Shown here: one piece after another, positions 17,790-26,438 of the stretch
How the letters are laid out: every line of letters starts with the position of its first letter
Numbering within the stretch: position 1 is the first letter of the stretch
Origin: an uncultured Bacteroidales bacterium
GTDB taxonomy: Bacteria; Bacteroidota; Bacteroidia; Bacteroidales; UBA932
Assembly: GCA_905234795.1 (NCBI GenBank)
Contig: CAJOIQ010000022.1
Coordinates: 1 to 51,822 of the forward strand
DNA: 51,822 nucleotides
Direction: 5' to 3'
Notes under the pieces: model-generated
The model's input: the letters and a program-made list of their open reading frames with translations, nothing else
Database searches by the model: none
Told to the model about the DNA's origin: nothing
Program-made: the position numbers and the translations under genes

Positions 17790-19382
17790 ATGGAAATGAG
17801 AAAGGGATGGGGCCTGCAAATCATGCAGGTGGTGCTGGGCGTCATCATCGGCGCCCTGGTCACCTTGTCCATTGTGCGTTACCGGGACGCCAAGCACCTG
17901 ATTGACACGCGCTACAAAGACTGGCGCAAGCTGAACATGGTGCTGGACATTGTGGAGAAAAACTATGTGGACACCCTGAACCGGGAGGGAATGACCGATG
18001 CCGCCGTTTCTGCGGCTCTGTCCCGCCTGGACCCCCATTCCGTCTATCTGCCGCCGCAGGAACTTGAAGCCTCCCAGGAGGAACTTTCCGGTAACTTCGA
18101 CGGCATCGGCATCCAGTTCAATGTGCCCAACGACACCGCCATCGTGTTGGAAGTCATTGCCGGCGGTCCCTCCGAGAAAGTGGGCCTGATGCCCGGAGAC
18201 CGCCTGCTCAAGGTGGACGACAAAGTGATTGCCGGTGTGAAATTTCCCCAGGACAGCATGGTGCGCCGCATCAAGGGCCCGTCCGGTTCCAAGGTCACCA
18301 TCACCGTGAAGCGGGGGAGTGAGGTGATCCCGTTCGAGATCATCCGCGGTAAGATTCCCGTGCACAGCGTTGACGCTGCGTTCATGCTCCGGGACAGCGT
18401 GGGATACCTGCGTCTGGCCAAGTTCTCCCGCACTACTTATAAGGAATGCCATGAGGCCAGCCTCAAGCTGCTCCAGGAAGGGATGACGCACCTCATCTTC
18501 GACCTCCGGGACAACGTGGGCGGCTACATGGACCAGGCACTGCTGCTGTGCAACGACTTCCTGCAGCGCGGGGATACCATCGTTTATCTGGAGGGCCTTC
18601 ACCGTGCGCGTGAGATTTACAAGGCCGATGGCCGCGGTGCCCTGCAGGATGTGGGCCTCACCGTGCTCATCAGCGAGAATTCGGCATCGGCCAGCGAAAT
18701 CTTCGCGGGAGCCATCCAGGACAACGACCGCGGTACCGTGGTGGGCCGACGCTCCTTCGGCAAGGGCCTGGTGCAGGAACCGTTCTTCTTCAGCGACAAC
18801 TCCGGCGTCCGCCTCACCGTGGCGCGGTATTATACGCCGTCGGGCCGATGCATCCAGAAGCCCTACGACAGCAGCCGGGACTACGCCTACGACATCTATA
18901 ACCGCTATACCGACGGCGAAGTCTTCAGCGCCGACAGCGTGAAACTGGACACTACCGACGTGCACCGCACGCGCAGCGGCCGCATCGTTTACGGTGGCGG
19001 CGGCATCATGCCCGATGTGTTTGTTCCCATGGACACCACCCGCGCCAGCGCGTTCTACGTGGCCTGCAACAAGAAGGCCACCCAGATGCGCTTTGCATCG
19101 GCCATGTTCGACAAACACGCCCGCGAGCTCCAGGCCATCGACAATTATGCCGATATGGACCGCTTCCTGCATCGGCTCAACTACAAGGTGGAATTCCCCG
19201 CCTTCGCCCGTTCCAAGGACGGCATCAAGTGCACCGAGGCCGAATGGGATGCCACGGCCTCCTACCTGGTGCCCCAGCTCAACGCCCTCATCTCCCGCTA
19301 TTCCAAACTGGGAGAAAACGCCTTCTACAAATACTATTTACCCGTAGACAACACCGTTGCCGTGGCGCTGGAGGCTTTGTAA
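17790..19382 (+). CDS. S41 family C-terminal processing protease
   Basis: This 530-residue periplasmic serine protease of the CtpA/Prc type is anchored by an N-terminal membrane segment (about 8-27). It has a PDZ domain (about 85-170, with GIGIQFNVPND and GLMPGDRLLKVDD) followed by the S41 catalytic domain. The serine is in SENSASASEIFAG (near residue 300) and the lysine in RRSFGKGLVQ about 25 residues later, the usual Ser-Lys dyad. It probably processes or degrades envelope proteins. It is the last gene of the 13.6-19.4 kb operon. The ATG at 17790 gives a short cytoplasmic tail; the M at codon 3 is an alternative. Confidence 0.9.
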   Translation: MEMRKGWGLQIMQVVLGVIIGALVTLSIVRYRDAKHLIDTRYKDWRKLNMVLDIVEKNYVDTLNREGMTDAAVSAALSRLDPHSVYLPPQELEASQEELSGNFDGIGIQFNVPNDTAIVLEVIAGGPSEKVGLMPGDRLLKVDDKVIAGVKFPQDSMVRRIKGPSGSKVTITVKRGSEVIPFEIIRGKIPVHSVDAAFMLRDSVGYLRLAKFSRTTYKECHEASLKLLQEGMTHLIFDLRDNVGGYMDQALLLCNDFLQRGDTIVYLEGLHRAREIYKADGRGALQDVGLTVLISENSASASEIFAGAIQDNDRGTVVGRRSFGKGLVQEPFFFSDNSGVRLTVARYYTPSGRCIQKPYDSSRDYAYDIYNRYTDGEVFSADSVKLDTTDVHRTRSGRIVYGGGGIMPDVFVPMDTTRASAFYVACNKKATQMRFASAMFDKHARELQAIDNYADMDRFLHRLNYKVEFPAFARSKDGIKCTEAEWDATASYLVPQLNALISRYSKLGENAFYKYYLPVDNTVAVALEAL

Positions 19383-19523
19383 GGGGGCTTCGGTGTGCTT
19401 GTGGTCTATTTTGTTGACTATCAATCACTTGGTTTTTCCTCTTGATCCCGTTAGGTATCAAGAGAAAAAGTTAACTGTTTAATAGCTAACACTTTACGAC
19501 ATAAGCGTAATTGGTGAAAGAGT

Positions 19524-19540
19524 TTGGCACGGGGCTTGTA
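19524..19540 (+). promoter_or_regulatory. Candidate sigma-54 promoter
   Basis: TTGGCACGGGGCTTGTA matches the -24/-12 pattern TGGCACG-N4-TTGC with correct spacing, with T replacing the last C. A transcript starting about 12 nt downstream would meet the terminator at 19593 after roughly 40-75 nt. Confidence 0.3.
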
Positions 19541-19592
19541 TATACAGGGTCAAGGTTAGTTTTAGTTGGTTTAGTTATTAAATGGTAAAAAG

Positions 19593-19625
19593 ATGGCGGC
19601 CCAGTAGTTGGTCGCCATTTTTTTT
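19593..19625 (+). terminator. Terminator upstream of dnaX
   Basis: ATGGCG / CGCCAT with a 14-nt loop is followed by eight T residues. It ends transcription from the upstream side immediately before the dnaX -7 box. Confidence 0.6.
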
Positions 19626-19626
19626 G

Positions 19627-19634
19627 TACCTTTG
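19627..19634 (+). promoter_or_regulatory. dnaX -7 box (TACCTTTG), 5 nt before ATG
   Basis: TACCTTTG-TAGAT-ATG predicts a leaderless or nearly leaderless dnaX mRNA. Confidence 0.6.
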
Positions 19635-19639
19635 TAGAT

Positions 19640-21364
19640 ATGAGTGAGTACATTGTATCGGCCCGTAAGTACCGGCCGGATTCCTTCGAGAGCCTCATCG
19701 GCCAGGATACCATCGCCCGCACGCTGTCCAATTCCATCAAACGGGGACAGTTGGCGCACGCCTACCTGTTCTGCGGCCCCCGCGGCGTGGGTAAAACCAC
19801 CACGGCGCGCATCTTTGCCAAGATGATCAACTGTTCCAACCCCGGCAAGGATATGGAGCCCTGCGGCCAGTGCGAATCCTGCGTTTCCTTCCAGGAAGGC
19901 CGATCCTATTGCATCCACGAGCTGGACGCCGCCTCCAACAACAGCGTGGAGGACATCAAAACGCTGATGGAGCAGGTGCAGGTTCCCCCGCAGGTGGGTA
20001 AATACAGTGTATACATCATCGACGAGGTCCACATGCTGTCGCAGGCCGCCTTCAACGCGTTCCTCAAAACGCTGGAAGAACCCCCGGCACACGCCATCTT
20101 CATCCTGGCCACCACCGAGAAGCACAAGATCCTGCCCACCATCCTGTCCCGTTGCCAAACCTACGACTTCAACCGCATCAGCATCCCCGATATGGTGCGC
20201 AACCTCCAGGGCATCGCGGCCAAGGAAGGCGTGAAGATTGACGACAAATCCCTGCACGTAATTGCCTCCAAGGCCGATGGTGCCATGCGTGACGCCCTCA
20301 CCATCTTCGACCAGACCGTGGCCTTCTGCGGCAAAGACGTGAAATATGAGGACGTCATCCGCAACCTCAACGTTCTGGATTACGAATTCTGCTTCTCCCT
20401 GGTGGAGAATTTCCTGGTGGGAGACTATGCCAGCGCATTCCTCACCTTAGATAAAATATTGGCCAAGGGATTCAACGCCTTGCACTTCGTGGGCTCCCTG
20501 TCCACCCATCTGCGCAACCTGGTAGTTGCCAAGACCGGAGGCCTGGAACCCCTGCTGGAATTGCCCGACTCCCTCAAAAAGGATTATGCCGCCCAGGCGG
20601 CCAAGTGCTCCAACCAGTTCCTCTTCGAGGCCCTGGGCATCACCACCGCCTGCGAAACCGGCTTCAAAGCCGCCGTCAATCCCCGCCTGCACATCGAGTT
20701 CGCCCTGATGAAGCTGAGCTATCTCATGGGCAAACCCACCGATAAACCTGTCGCTGCACCCGCTGCGTCAGTGGCTTCCGTCGCTTCCGGGGCTAATGCA
20801 ACCGAAGTCACTAAGAAGGTGGCCGATGTTCCTTCGGTTGCATCGGCCTTAAAATCAGCGACCGAAGAGGCGACCCCCTCTCCAGCCGCGAGAAGGAGGA
20901 CGCCGAAGAGCGGATCGGCATTGAGTATGAGTGCCATCATGGAGGAAAAGCCGGAGGAAGCAGCGGTGGAGGAGGCTCCCAAGGAAGTGAAGCTTCCGGA
21001 CGACGACACTCTGAAGTTTAAATGGAAGGAACTGGCCGGTCAGTACAGCTCCAAGCCGCGTCTGGCCAGTATGCTGCAAAGCGGAAAGGTGGATGTAAAG
21101 GAAGAGAATGGCATCAAACTGGTAGAGTTCTTTGTGACCAACGATTCCCAGAAACAGTGGATCGAGGAAAAGATGCTGCGGGAGCTGGAAGGCAAGCTGC
21201 GGGATCTCGTAGCATGCCCCAAGGTAAATGTCCTGGTGTCGGTGATTCCCATCGAAGAAGGAGAAAAAGTGCCCTACATGCCGGAAGAAAAGGCCAAGGA
21301 CTTAATGGAAAAAGAACCCAGTGTGCGGGAATTCGTAGCCGCCATGGGTCTGGATACAAAATAG
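19640..21364 (+). CDS. dnaX: DNA polymerase III subunit gamma/tau
   Basis: This 574-residue clamp-loader ATPase loads the sliding clamp at the replication fork. Visible are Walker [10 protein letters not shown] (46-54), a four-Cys zinc module (C65, C75, C78, C81), the DEVH Walker B (128-131), and the sensor SRCQTYDF with arginine finger. Domain III follows to about residue 370. Residues 370-440 form an Ala/Val/Thr-rich linker before a C-terminal tau-type domain. Because the whole frame is tau-length, any shorter gamma form would need a frameshift that I did not identify. lptB follows after one base, so the two are cotranscribed. Confidence 0.97.
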   Translation: MSEYIVSARKYRPDSFESLIGQDTIARTLSNSIKRGQLAHAYLFCGPRGVGKTTTARIFAKMINCSNPGKDMEPCGQCESCVSFQEGRSYCIHELDAASNNSVEDIKTLMEQVQVPPQVGKYSVYIIDEVHMLSQAAFNAFLKTLEEPPAHAIFILATTEKHKILPTILSRCQTYDFNRISIPDMVRNLQGIAAKEGVKIDDKSLHVIASKADGAMRDALTIFDQTVAFCGKDVKYEDVIRNLNVLDYEFCFSLVENFLVGDYASAFLTLDKILAKGFNALHFVGSLSTHLRNLVVAKTGGLEPLLELPDSLKKDYAAQAAKCSNQFLFEALGITTACETGFKAAVNPRLHIEFALMKLSYLMGKPTDKPVAAPAASVASVASGANATEVTKKVADVPSVASALKSATEEATPSPAARRRTPKSGSALSMSAIMEEKPEEAAVEEAPKEVKLPDDDTLKFKWKELAGQYSSKPRLASMLQSGKVDVKEENGIKLVEFFVTNDSQKQWIEEKMLRELEGKLRDLVACPKVNVLVSVIPIEEGEKVPYMPEEKAKDLMEKEPSVREFVAAMGLDTK

Positions 21365-21365
21365 T

Positions 21366-22169
21366 ATGAAATTACGCGCTGAAAAACTTGTCAAGAAATA
21401 CGGCATCCGCACGGTAGTGAAGGGCGTTTCCATGGAAGTGGAGCAGGGAGAGATTGTGGGTTTCCTGGGCCCCAACGGTGCCGGTAAAACCACCAGTTTC
21501 TATATGATTACTGGCCAGATCAAGCCCAATGACGGCCGTATCTTCCTGGACTACGACGACGGTACCACCGTGGAAGTAACCAAGCTGCCCATGTATCAGC
21601 GGGCCCAGAAAGGCATCGGCTACCTGCCGCAGGAAGCCTCCGTGTTCCGCAAGATGAGTGTGGAAGACAACATCATGTCCGTGATGGAAGTGTCTCAGAG
21701 TACCAAGGGCATGACCAAGGAGCAGCGCGTGGCCCGCATGGAGCAGCTCATCGACGAATTCAACCTGTCCAAAGTGCGCAAATCCCTGGGCATCCAGCTG
21801 TCCGGAGGTGAGCGCCGCCGCTGTGAGATTGCCCGCGCACTGGCCGTAGATCCCAAGTTTATCCTGCTGGACGAGCCCTTCGCCGGTGTGGACCCCATCG
21901 CCGTGGAAGATATCCAGTACATCATTGCCAAGCTCAAGTACCGCAACATAGGCGTCATAATCACGGACCACAATGTGGGTGAAACCCTGGCCATCACAGA
22001 CCGCGCCTACCTCCTGTACGAGGGCGTTATCCTGCAGGCCGGCACGCCTGAAGCCCTGGCCGCCGACGAAGACGTGCGCACCAAGTACCTGGGCTCAGGC
22101 TTTGTTCTCAAACGTTCCAAGTCTGTGGAACGTGCCCGCCGTGAAGTGGAAAACGAGCACAGGGTATAA
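21366..22169 (+). CDS. lptB: LPS export ABC transporter ATP-binding protein
   Basis: This 267-residue ATPase of the LptB2FG complex drives lipopolysaccharide from the inner membrane to the Lpt bridge. It has Walker [10 protein letters not shown] (35-43), Q-loop region [14 protein letters not shown] signature LSGGERRR, Walker [14 protein letters not shown] and the switch [22 protein letters not shown] is characteristic of LptB. It extends some 25 residues past the E. coli length with a basic tail. It is translationally close to dnaX (1 bp gap) and followed by a strong terminator. Confidence 0.95.
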   Translation: MKLRAEKLVKKYGIRTVVKGVSMEVEQGEIVGFLGPNGAGKTTSFYMITGQIKPNDGRIFLDYDDGTTVEVTKLPMYQRAQKGIGYLPQEASVFRKMSVEDNIMSVMEVSQSTKGMTKEQRVARMEQLIDEFNLSKVRKSLGIQLSGGERRRCEIARALAVDPKFILLDEPFAGVDPIAVEDIQYIIAKLKYRNIGVIITDHNVGETLAITDRAYLLYEGVILQAGTPEALAADEDVRTKYLGSGFVLKRSKSVERARREVENEHRV

Positions 22170-22170
22170 A

Positions 22171-22203
22171 AAAACCGGGCCTTGGAGAGGGCTCGGTTTT
22201 TTA
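22171..22203 (+). terminator. Terminator after lptB
   Basis: AACCGGGCC-TTGGAGAG-GGCTCGGTT with flanking A and T runs forms a near-perfect stem. It may also serve rpsU from the opposite strand. Confidence 0.75.
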
Positions 22204-22223
22204 TAATAAAAGGTGGTAAAAGC

Positions 22224-22418
22224 TTACTGCTCTTCCTGAAGACGAAGCTGCTGAACATAGATAGCCTTCTGGAGCGCCATGCGCTTTTTGACGGAAGGCT
22301 TCTCGAAGTTCTTGCGGTTGCGCATCTCGCGGACGGCACCGGTCTTCTCGAATTTACGCTTGAATTTCTTCAGGGCTCTTTCGATGTTTTCGCCTTCTTT
22401 GATGGGTACGATGATCAT
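22224..22418 (-). CDS. rpsU: 30S ribosomal protein bS21
   Basis: This 64-residue basic protein starts MIIVPIKEGENIERALKKFK and contains the family region KFEKTGAVREMR and RKNFEKPSVKKRM. bS21 binds the 30S platform next to the 16S rRNA 3' end. In Bacteroidota, bS21 with bS6 and bS18 is known to sequester the anti-Shine-Dalgarno tail. Here the leader has a perfect extended SD, which fits autoregulation. It is monocistronic, with its own promoter and the shared terminator region at 22171-22203. Confidence 0.97.
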   Translation of the reverse strand: MIIVPIKEGENIERALKKFKRKFEKTGAVREMRNRKNFEKPSVKKRMALQKAIYVQQLRLQEEQ

Positions 22419-22425
22419 GCTTTTA

Positions 22426-22432
22426 CACCTCC
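22426..22432 (-). promoter_or_regulatory. Strong Shine-Dalgarno of rpsU
   Basis: On the minus strand AAGGAGGTG lies 7 nt before the rpsU ATG. This is full complementarity to the 16S rRNA 3' end and stands out against the mostly SD-less genes here. Confidence 0.85.
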
Positions 22433-22450
22433 TTTTTTCTAATTGGGGTG

Positions 22451-22458
22451 CAAAGGTA
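22451..22458 (-). promoter_or_regulatory. rpsU -7 box (TACCTTTG)
   Basis: TACCTTTG on the minus strand gives a leader of about 27 nt that contains the SD. Confidence 0.65.
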
Positions 22459-22483
22459 GGAAAAAAATCCTACCCTTGCAAAT

Positions 22484-25090
22484 TTATTTCACCTCAATCA
22501 GCAGGTCAATGGTTTCCACGCTTCCATCCTCGTAGTTCAGGATGGCGGTAACCGTATGTTTGCCGGCCTGGAGCGTTACGGGATCGGTTACCGTAAGACC
22601 GTCGAACTTCCAGGAAATCTGCGCCTTGACGCCTTCCGGCAACGGCATGTTCAGCTGGAACACATCTCCGGCGGCATAGGTGCCATTGCCGGGATCCGGA
22701 ATGGCGGGAACGCCCATTTCGGCAAAGGATGTGATATCCTCTTCGGGTTCTTCCTCGACATTCTCCATAATCTCGGCATCCAGCATCAACGCAAAAGTGC
22801 CTTGGGATTCATCGGACCAGTCACTCGTTTCCAGATTGGTGTAATCTATATATATATTGTTGCCGGTTCCGGTGACTGCGAATAGATAGCCGGTATAATC
22901 AACGCCATTATAAACTTCGGTTTGGGCGTTAACTATGGCATAGCCAATATACAAGTCTTCTCCTCCCGGAACGGGAAGATCCAGGCTCACCTTCTGGAAG
23001 GATTGGGTATCCGTAATGGTGAGAGGAACTGTGTGCAGCCGCTGCTGGCCCGCATCCACTATGACATAATATTCTGCTTCCCAAATGGGGTAGAAGGAAA
23101 TGGAGAGAAGAGTTCCTCCGTTGACCGGCACCTCTGCCGCCGGAATGCGGATGGCTGCCATGAGGGAGTTGGTCTCTCCATCTCCATAGAAATACTGTTT
23201 CCCCGTAGGATCCCAATAGGAATACAGTTTCAGTTCTCCCTGGGCGCTGCTCTTCATTATGTACTCCACCTTGGTGATGTGTCTGCTAAGCGTGACGTCA
23301 TAGCCGATGGTCTGATAACCTTCCTTGGACAGGGTTACATGACCTTGATCGGAGCCAAAAGCCTCCACGTCAAGGCTGAATTGTCCGTCGGCATCGGTTA
23401 CAGCTTCAAATACAGGACTGGTGTTTCGGACGCCCTTCTTGAGCAAACGGGGTGCGTTGGAAGTCTCTGTCTTGGTGAGAACCACATGAACGCCCTCCAG
23501 GGGTTTCCCGCCATAGTCGGACACCAGGCCTTTCAGGATCCTTTCGGTACTGTAGTTGGCGGTGAGGGTGACCTTTTTATCTCTATCGTCATAAGTGATG
23601 TCTGCGATTTCCACGCCGGTATCGTAGCCGTCCCAGTCAATGGGGATGAAGGATGTGATTTTGGACGATCCGGGGAAAACCCAGGTACGCAGGTCCGTGC
23701 TGGTGTAATTCAGACTGGTGGGGGCTGCAGACGGAATGAGGATGAAACAGGGATGGTCTCCGTAGGCGTTGATAGCATTGTATTTTTCCCATGAATTCCA
23801 ATGTTCGAGGGGCGTTATACCGCCCACGGTGCGGACGGAGGATTTGTCCACGTGGTAAATGAGAAGACCGCGGGCTACGGAAGAGTCCCAGCCGCTTCCG
23901 TCCCGGCATTCATACAGGAAATACTCTCCGTCCGTGTCGGTACGGGAGATGTAGGCAATGTCGTCTTTGACAGAACCAAAGCTGGTAGTCCCTGGTTTTA
24001 ACTCCTGCAGGTCACTTTCTGTCATCCAGCCCAGACAAATCCGTTCTTCGGCGTTGTAGTAGGGTGGAGTGCGGCCCTCGTTGAGATAATTACCGCCGCT
24101 CATAATGGAGAAATAACTCAGGCCATGGTCCTTTCCATTCTTTTCATAGTCGGTGTCGTAGAAGTCCGGCAGGCCCAGGGAATGGCCGAATTCATGGCAG
24201 GTGGTGCCGATACCGCACATGTTCACGCCTTCGGTATTCTTGAGTTCGGAGGTCATGAAATAGGATTTCAGCTTGATGCCGTCAAAGGTGGTATTCCGGG
24301 CTGTGCTGGAAGAGGAACTCTGCACACTCCACTGGTGTGGCCAAATGGTATTCTCGTGGGCACCTTCGGCCTGGTTGTAACCGGCAAAGTATAACATCAG
24401 CATATCCACATACCCGTCGTTGTCAACGTCATATTGGGAAAAGTCCACACTGCTATCCAGCAACTTGGCGGCGTCGTACACGGCAATCTCCGGACGTATG
24501 TCATTCTGGGTAATCTCTCCGCTGTCATTCTTGACAGGCTCTCCGTAATACTTCATCTCCTGGGGCAGCGTTACCGGACCGTAAACATCGAAGATGGGCT
24601 GGAACTCTCCGTGGGAATTATCCATAAAATAATCCTGGACCGATCCTGTGGCTCCATAGGCCGAGTATCCGTTCTCATTGAGCAGGGCATTGAACTGTTC
24701 CGCGGGGTTGATAATGGAGAAGGAGACATCTTTGAAATTGACCAGGAACACCGGAATGTGACGGGCACCGTGAGTCATTGTCTTACTCTGGTCGTGGGTG
24801 CGGGGCTGCAATGAGAGTCGCTGGCTGTTCACCTGCCGGCGGAATTGGATGGCTGCTTCGCGTGCGGCAGGATCGATGGTGGAATTGCGCCAGAAGCCGT
24901 CGGCGCCCAGTTTAACCACCTGATCTGTTCCGGCCAGGGTGGTCCAGCTGAAAAATTCATCGCCATGGCGTTCCAGTTTCACCACACTGCCGTCGGGCTG
25001 CTTATAGTTAAAGGCACCCGGTTTGGCGGGAACGCCCCAGGCGCTCCAGGCAAGAAGGAGGGTTGCAATGATAACAATGATTCTTTTCAT
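22484..25090 (-). CDS. Secreted M6-family metalloprotease
   Basis: This 868-residue secreted protein has a signal peptide (residues 1-19). The M6 (immune inhibitor A-like) peptidase domain spans about 95-420 and shows the zinc motif HEFGHSLGLPDFYD, preceded by PVFLVNFKDVSF and DNDGYVDMLMLYFAGYN (a calcium-site-like loop). Downstream are a carboxypeptidase-regulatory-like domain (about 515-610, starting KGLVSDYGGKPLEGV), a beta-rich region and a C-terminal Ig-like domain. No cell-wall anchor was seen. It lies 15 bp downstream of the BACON lipoprotein and has an SD (AGGAGGAC, 25098-25105) in that gap, so they form an operon. It probably digests host or dietary protein. Confidence 0.9.
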   Translation of the reverse strand: MKRIIVIIATLLLAWSAWGVPAKPGAFNYKQPDGSVVKLERHGDEFFSWTTLAGTDQVVKLGADGFWRNSTIDPAAREAAIQFRRQVNSQRLSLQPRTHDQSKTMTHGARHIPVFLVNFKDVSFSIINPAEQFNALLNENGYSAYGATGSVQDYFMDNSHGEFQPIFDVYGPVTLPQEMKYYGEPVKNDSGEITQNDIRPEIAVYDAAKLLDSSVDFSQYDVDNDGYVDMLMLYFAGYNQAEGAHENTIWPHQWSVQSSSSSTARNTTFDGIKLKSYFMTSELKNTEGVNMCGIGTTCHEFGHSLGLPDFYDTDYEKNGKDHGLSYFSIMSGGNYLNEGRTPPYYNAEERICLGWMTESDLQELKPGTTSFGSVKDDIAYISRTDTDGEYFLYECRDGSGWDSSVARGLLIYHVDKSSVRTVGGITPLEHWNSWEKYNAINAYGDHPCFILIPSAAPTSLNYTSTDLRTWVFPGSSKITSFIPIDWDGYDTGVEIADITYDDRDKKVTLTANYSTERILKGLVSDYGGKPLEGVHVVLTKTETSNAPRLLKKGVRNTSPVFEAVTDADGQFSLDVEAFGSDQGHVTLSKEGYQTIGYDVTLSRHITKVEYIMKSSAQGELKLYSYWDPTGKQYFYGDGETNSLMAAIRIPAAEVPVNGGTLLSISFYPIWEAEYYVIVDAGQQRLHTVPLTITDTQSFQKVSLDLPVPGGEDLYIGYAIVNAQTEVYNGVDYTGYLFAVTGTGNNIYIDYTNLETSDWSDESQGTFALMLDAEIMENVEEEPEEDITSFAEMGVPAIPDPGNGTYAAGDVFQLNMPLPEGVKAQISWKFDGLTVTDPVTLQAGKHTVTAILNYEDGSVETIDLLIEVK

Positions 25091-25105
25091 GGTAGTGTCC
25101 TCCTT

Positions 25106-26329
25106 TTATTTTTCTAAGATGAAATACGTGTTGTCACTTTCCTTGTACCAGGCCAGACCGTCTTGCTCCTGAAGCAGGACCACGGAATAGTCCTTGATGA
25201 GACGGGTGTGGGATTTGGCCTTGACCGTCACATGCAGGGAGAGGTTGTCTCCCGGCTTGGCCGAATCAAACTGGTCTCCGGACACATCCACAACGGTGAG
25301 TTCCTGGCTGTTGAGCAGGCGGTAACGTGTGCCGCCGCTGGCGGAAACCAGTACGGAACTCTGGTTCCAGCCTTCGGCTCCCTTAATGTAGTTCTGTCCG
25401 TTGATGCCGTAGAAACCGGGTTCAAAGACATTCAGGATGGGGTCCTGGCTATTCTGAGTTACGGTAATCACCAGGGGTTTGGCATCTCCTCCGGTGAAGC
25501 GGATCTCGGCGGTGCGCACCTGGAAGGTGTTATTCTCGGAGACCGTAAAGCGCTCTACGCCTTGGTTCAGCGGAGCCTTGGTCTTCTCATGGGTAATCCA
25601 GGATTCGGTCACTTCTACCTGATAATCCACGTTGTAGCGCGTGCTCACGCTGAATTCCTGCGGCTCATACTCAAATTCCAGCTGGGTGTCCTCCGTGAGG
25701 ATGACGTCGGTCTGGCCCTGCTTGACGGGAATGTCAAAGGTGTTGCCGTCTACGGTAACTTGCAGGCTTCCTTCACGTTCTCCCACATTTTCATTGGCGT
25801 CCTTGGCCTGAACGGTGATGCGGGCCGTTCCCTTGGAACCGGATTCCGGGCTCAGACGCAGCCAGGATTCGCTTTCCGGGGAAACCTTGGCAGTCCAGGC
25901 GGAAGGGGTGGGGAAGGAGAGCTCTACCTGTCCTTTACCCACCAGGGTAATGGAACGGTGAGAGAAGAGCGTTCCCAGACCTCCCTGGGTGATTTTTTTC
26001 TCAAGAGTTCCTTTACCGGCTTTGACGATGAGGGTGTTTTCCCGGGCGTCCTCGCTTTTGTTCACCCCCATTTTGAAGACGAAAGTGCCGCCGGTGCCGT
26101 CCTTGACCTCGGTCACTTCTACAGAGCCCCAGGAACTGTCCTTGACTTGGGCGGTCCAGTGGAGGTCGCAGTTGACGGTGACTTCAATACTGGATTCCAG
26201 GGCGTTGGGGTTCTCTTTAACCTTTACCTCAAGTACCTGGGGTTCTTTCTCGGATTCCGGCTGCTGGCAGGCAATAACTGCGCTGGCCAGAAGCCCGGCA
26301 GCCATCAGATGAGTAATTCTGATCCTCAT
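25106..26329 (-). CDS. BACON-domain lipoprotein
   Basis: This 407-residue surface lipoprotein (lipobox SAVIAC) has three or four tandem BACON-like Ig folds from about residue 30 to 310. The recurring pattern is a Trp-containing strand (LHWTAQVKDSSWGSVE, SAWTAKVSPESESWLRLSPE), a charged loop, and IKQG or TQGG-type ends (ITQGGLG, VKQGQTD, VTQNSQD). BACON domains in Bacteroidota are thought to bind carbohydrate or mucin, or act as spacers. The C-terminal 100 residues form a separate domain. It is cotranscribed with the M6 protease downstream and may act as its partner or as an adhesin. Confidence 0.85.
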   Translation of the reverse strand: MRIRITHLMAAGLLASAVIACQQPESEKEPQVLEVKVKENPNALESSIEVTVNCDLHWTAQVKDSSWGSVEVTEVKDGTGGTFVFKMGVNKSEDARENTLIVKAGKGTLEKKITQGGLGTLFSHRSITLVGKGQVELSFPTPSAWTAKVSPESESWLRLSPESGSKGTARITVQAKDANENVGEREGSLQVTVDGNTFDIPVKQGQTDVILTEDTQLEFEYEPQEFSVSTRYNVDYQVEVTESWITHEKTKAPLNQGVERFTVSENNTFQVRTAEIRFTGGDAKPLVITVTQNSQDPILNVFEPGFYGINGQNYIKGAEGWNQSSVLVSASGGTRYRLLNSQELTVVDVSGDQFDSAKPGDNLSLHVTVKAKSHTRLIKDYSVVLLQEQDGLAWYKESDNTYFILEK

Positions 26330-26360
26330 GATAAATCTCTAATTTTCTTATTAAAACATA

Positions 26361-26368
26361 CAAATGTA
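26361..26368 (-). promoter_or_regulatory. -7 box (TACATTTG) of the BACON/M6 operon
   Basis: TACATTTG on the minus strand, about 31 nt before the ATG at 26329. Confidence 0.55.
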
Positions 26369-26392
26369 AGAAAAAAATCCAATTATTATCAT

Positions 26393-26400
26393 TACTTTTG
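26393..26400 (+). promoter_or_regulatory. -7 box (TACTTTTG) of the 26.4-31.6 kb operon
   Basis: TACTTTTG lies 38 nt before the ATG at 26439, back to back with the promoter of the divergent BACON operon. Confidence 0.5.
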
Positions 26401-26438
26401 TGAAACAATAATGTTAGCAATAACCAATACACATTGAT

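Larger units (their letters stand above)
19383..19639. other. Regulatory-looking 257-bp intergenic region before dnaX
   Basis: No gene was found here. It holds a 13-bp hairpin with one bulge (TTTTTCCTCTTGAT / ATCAAGAGAAAAA, 19433-19469), a sigma-54-like sequence (19524-19540), an intrinsic terminator (19593-19625) and the dnaX promoter. It is AT-rich compared with the flanking genes. Confidence 0.6.

Noticed and set aside
15715..19172. Long minus-strand frames opposite the acyl-CoA ligase and S41 protease
   Set aside because: They are antisense shadows; the plus-strand products carry intact catalytic motifs.
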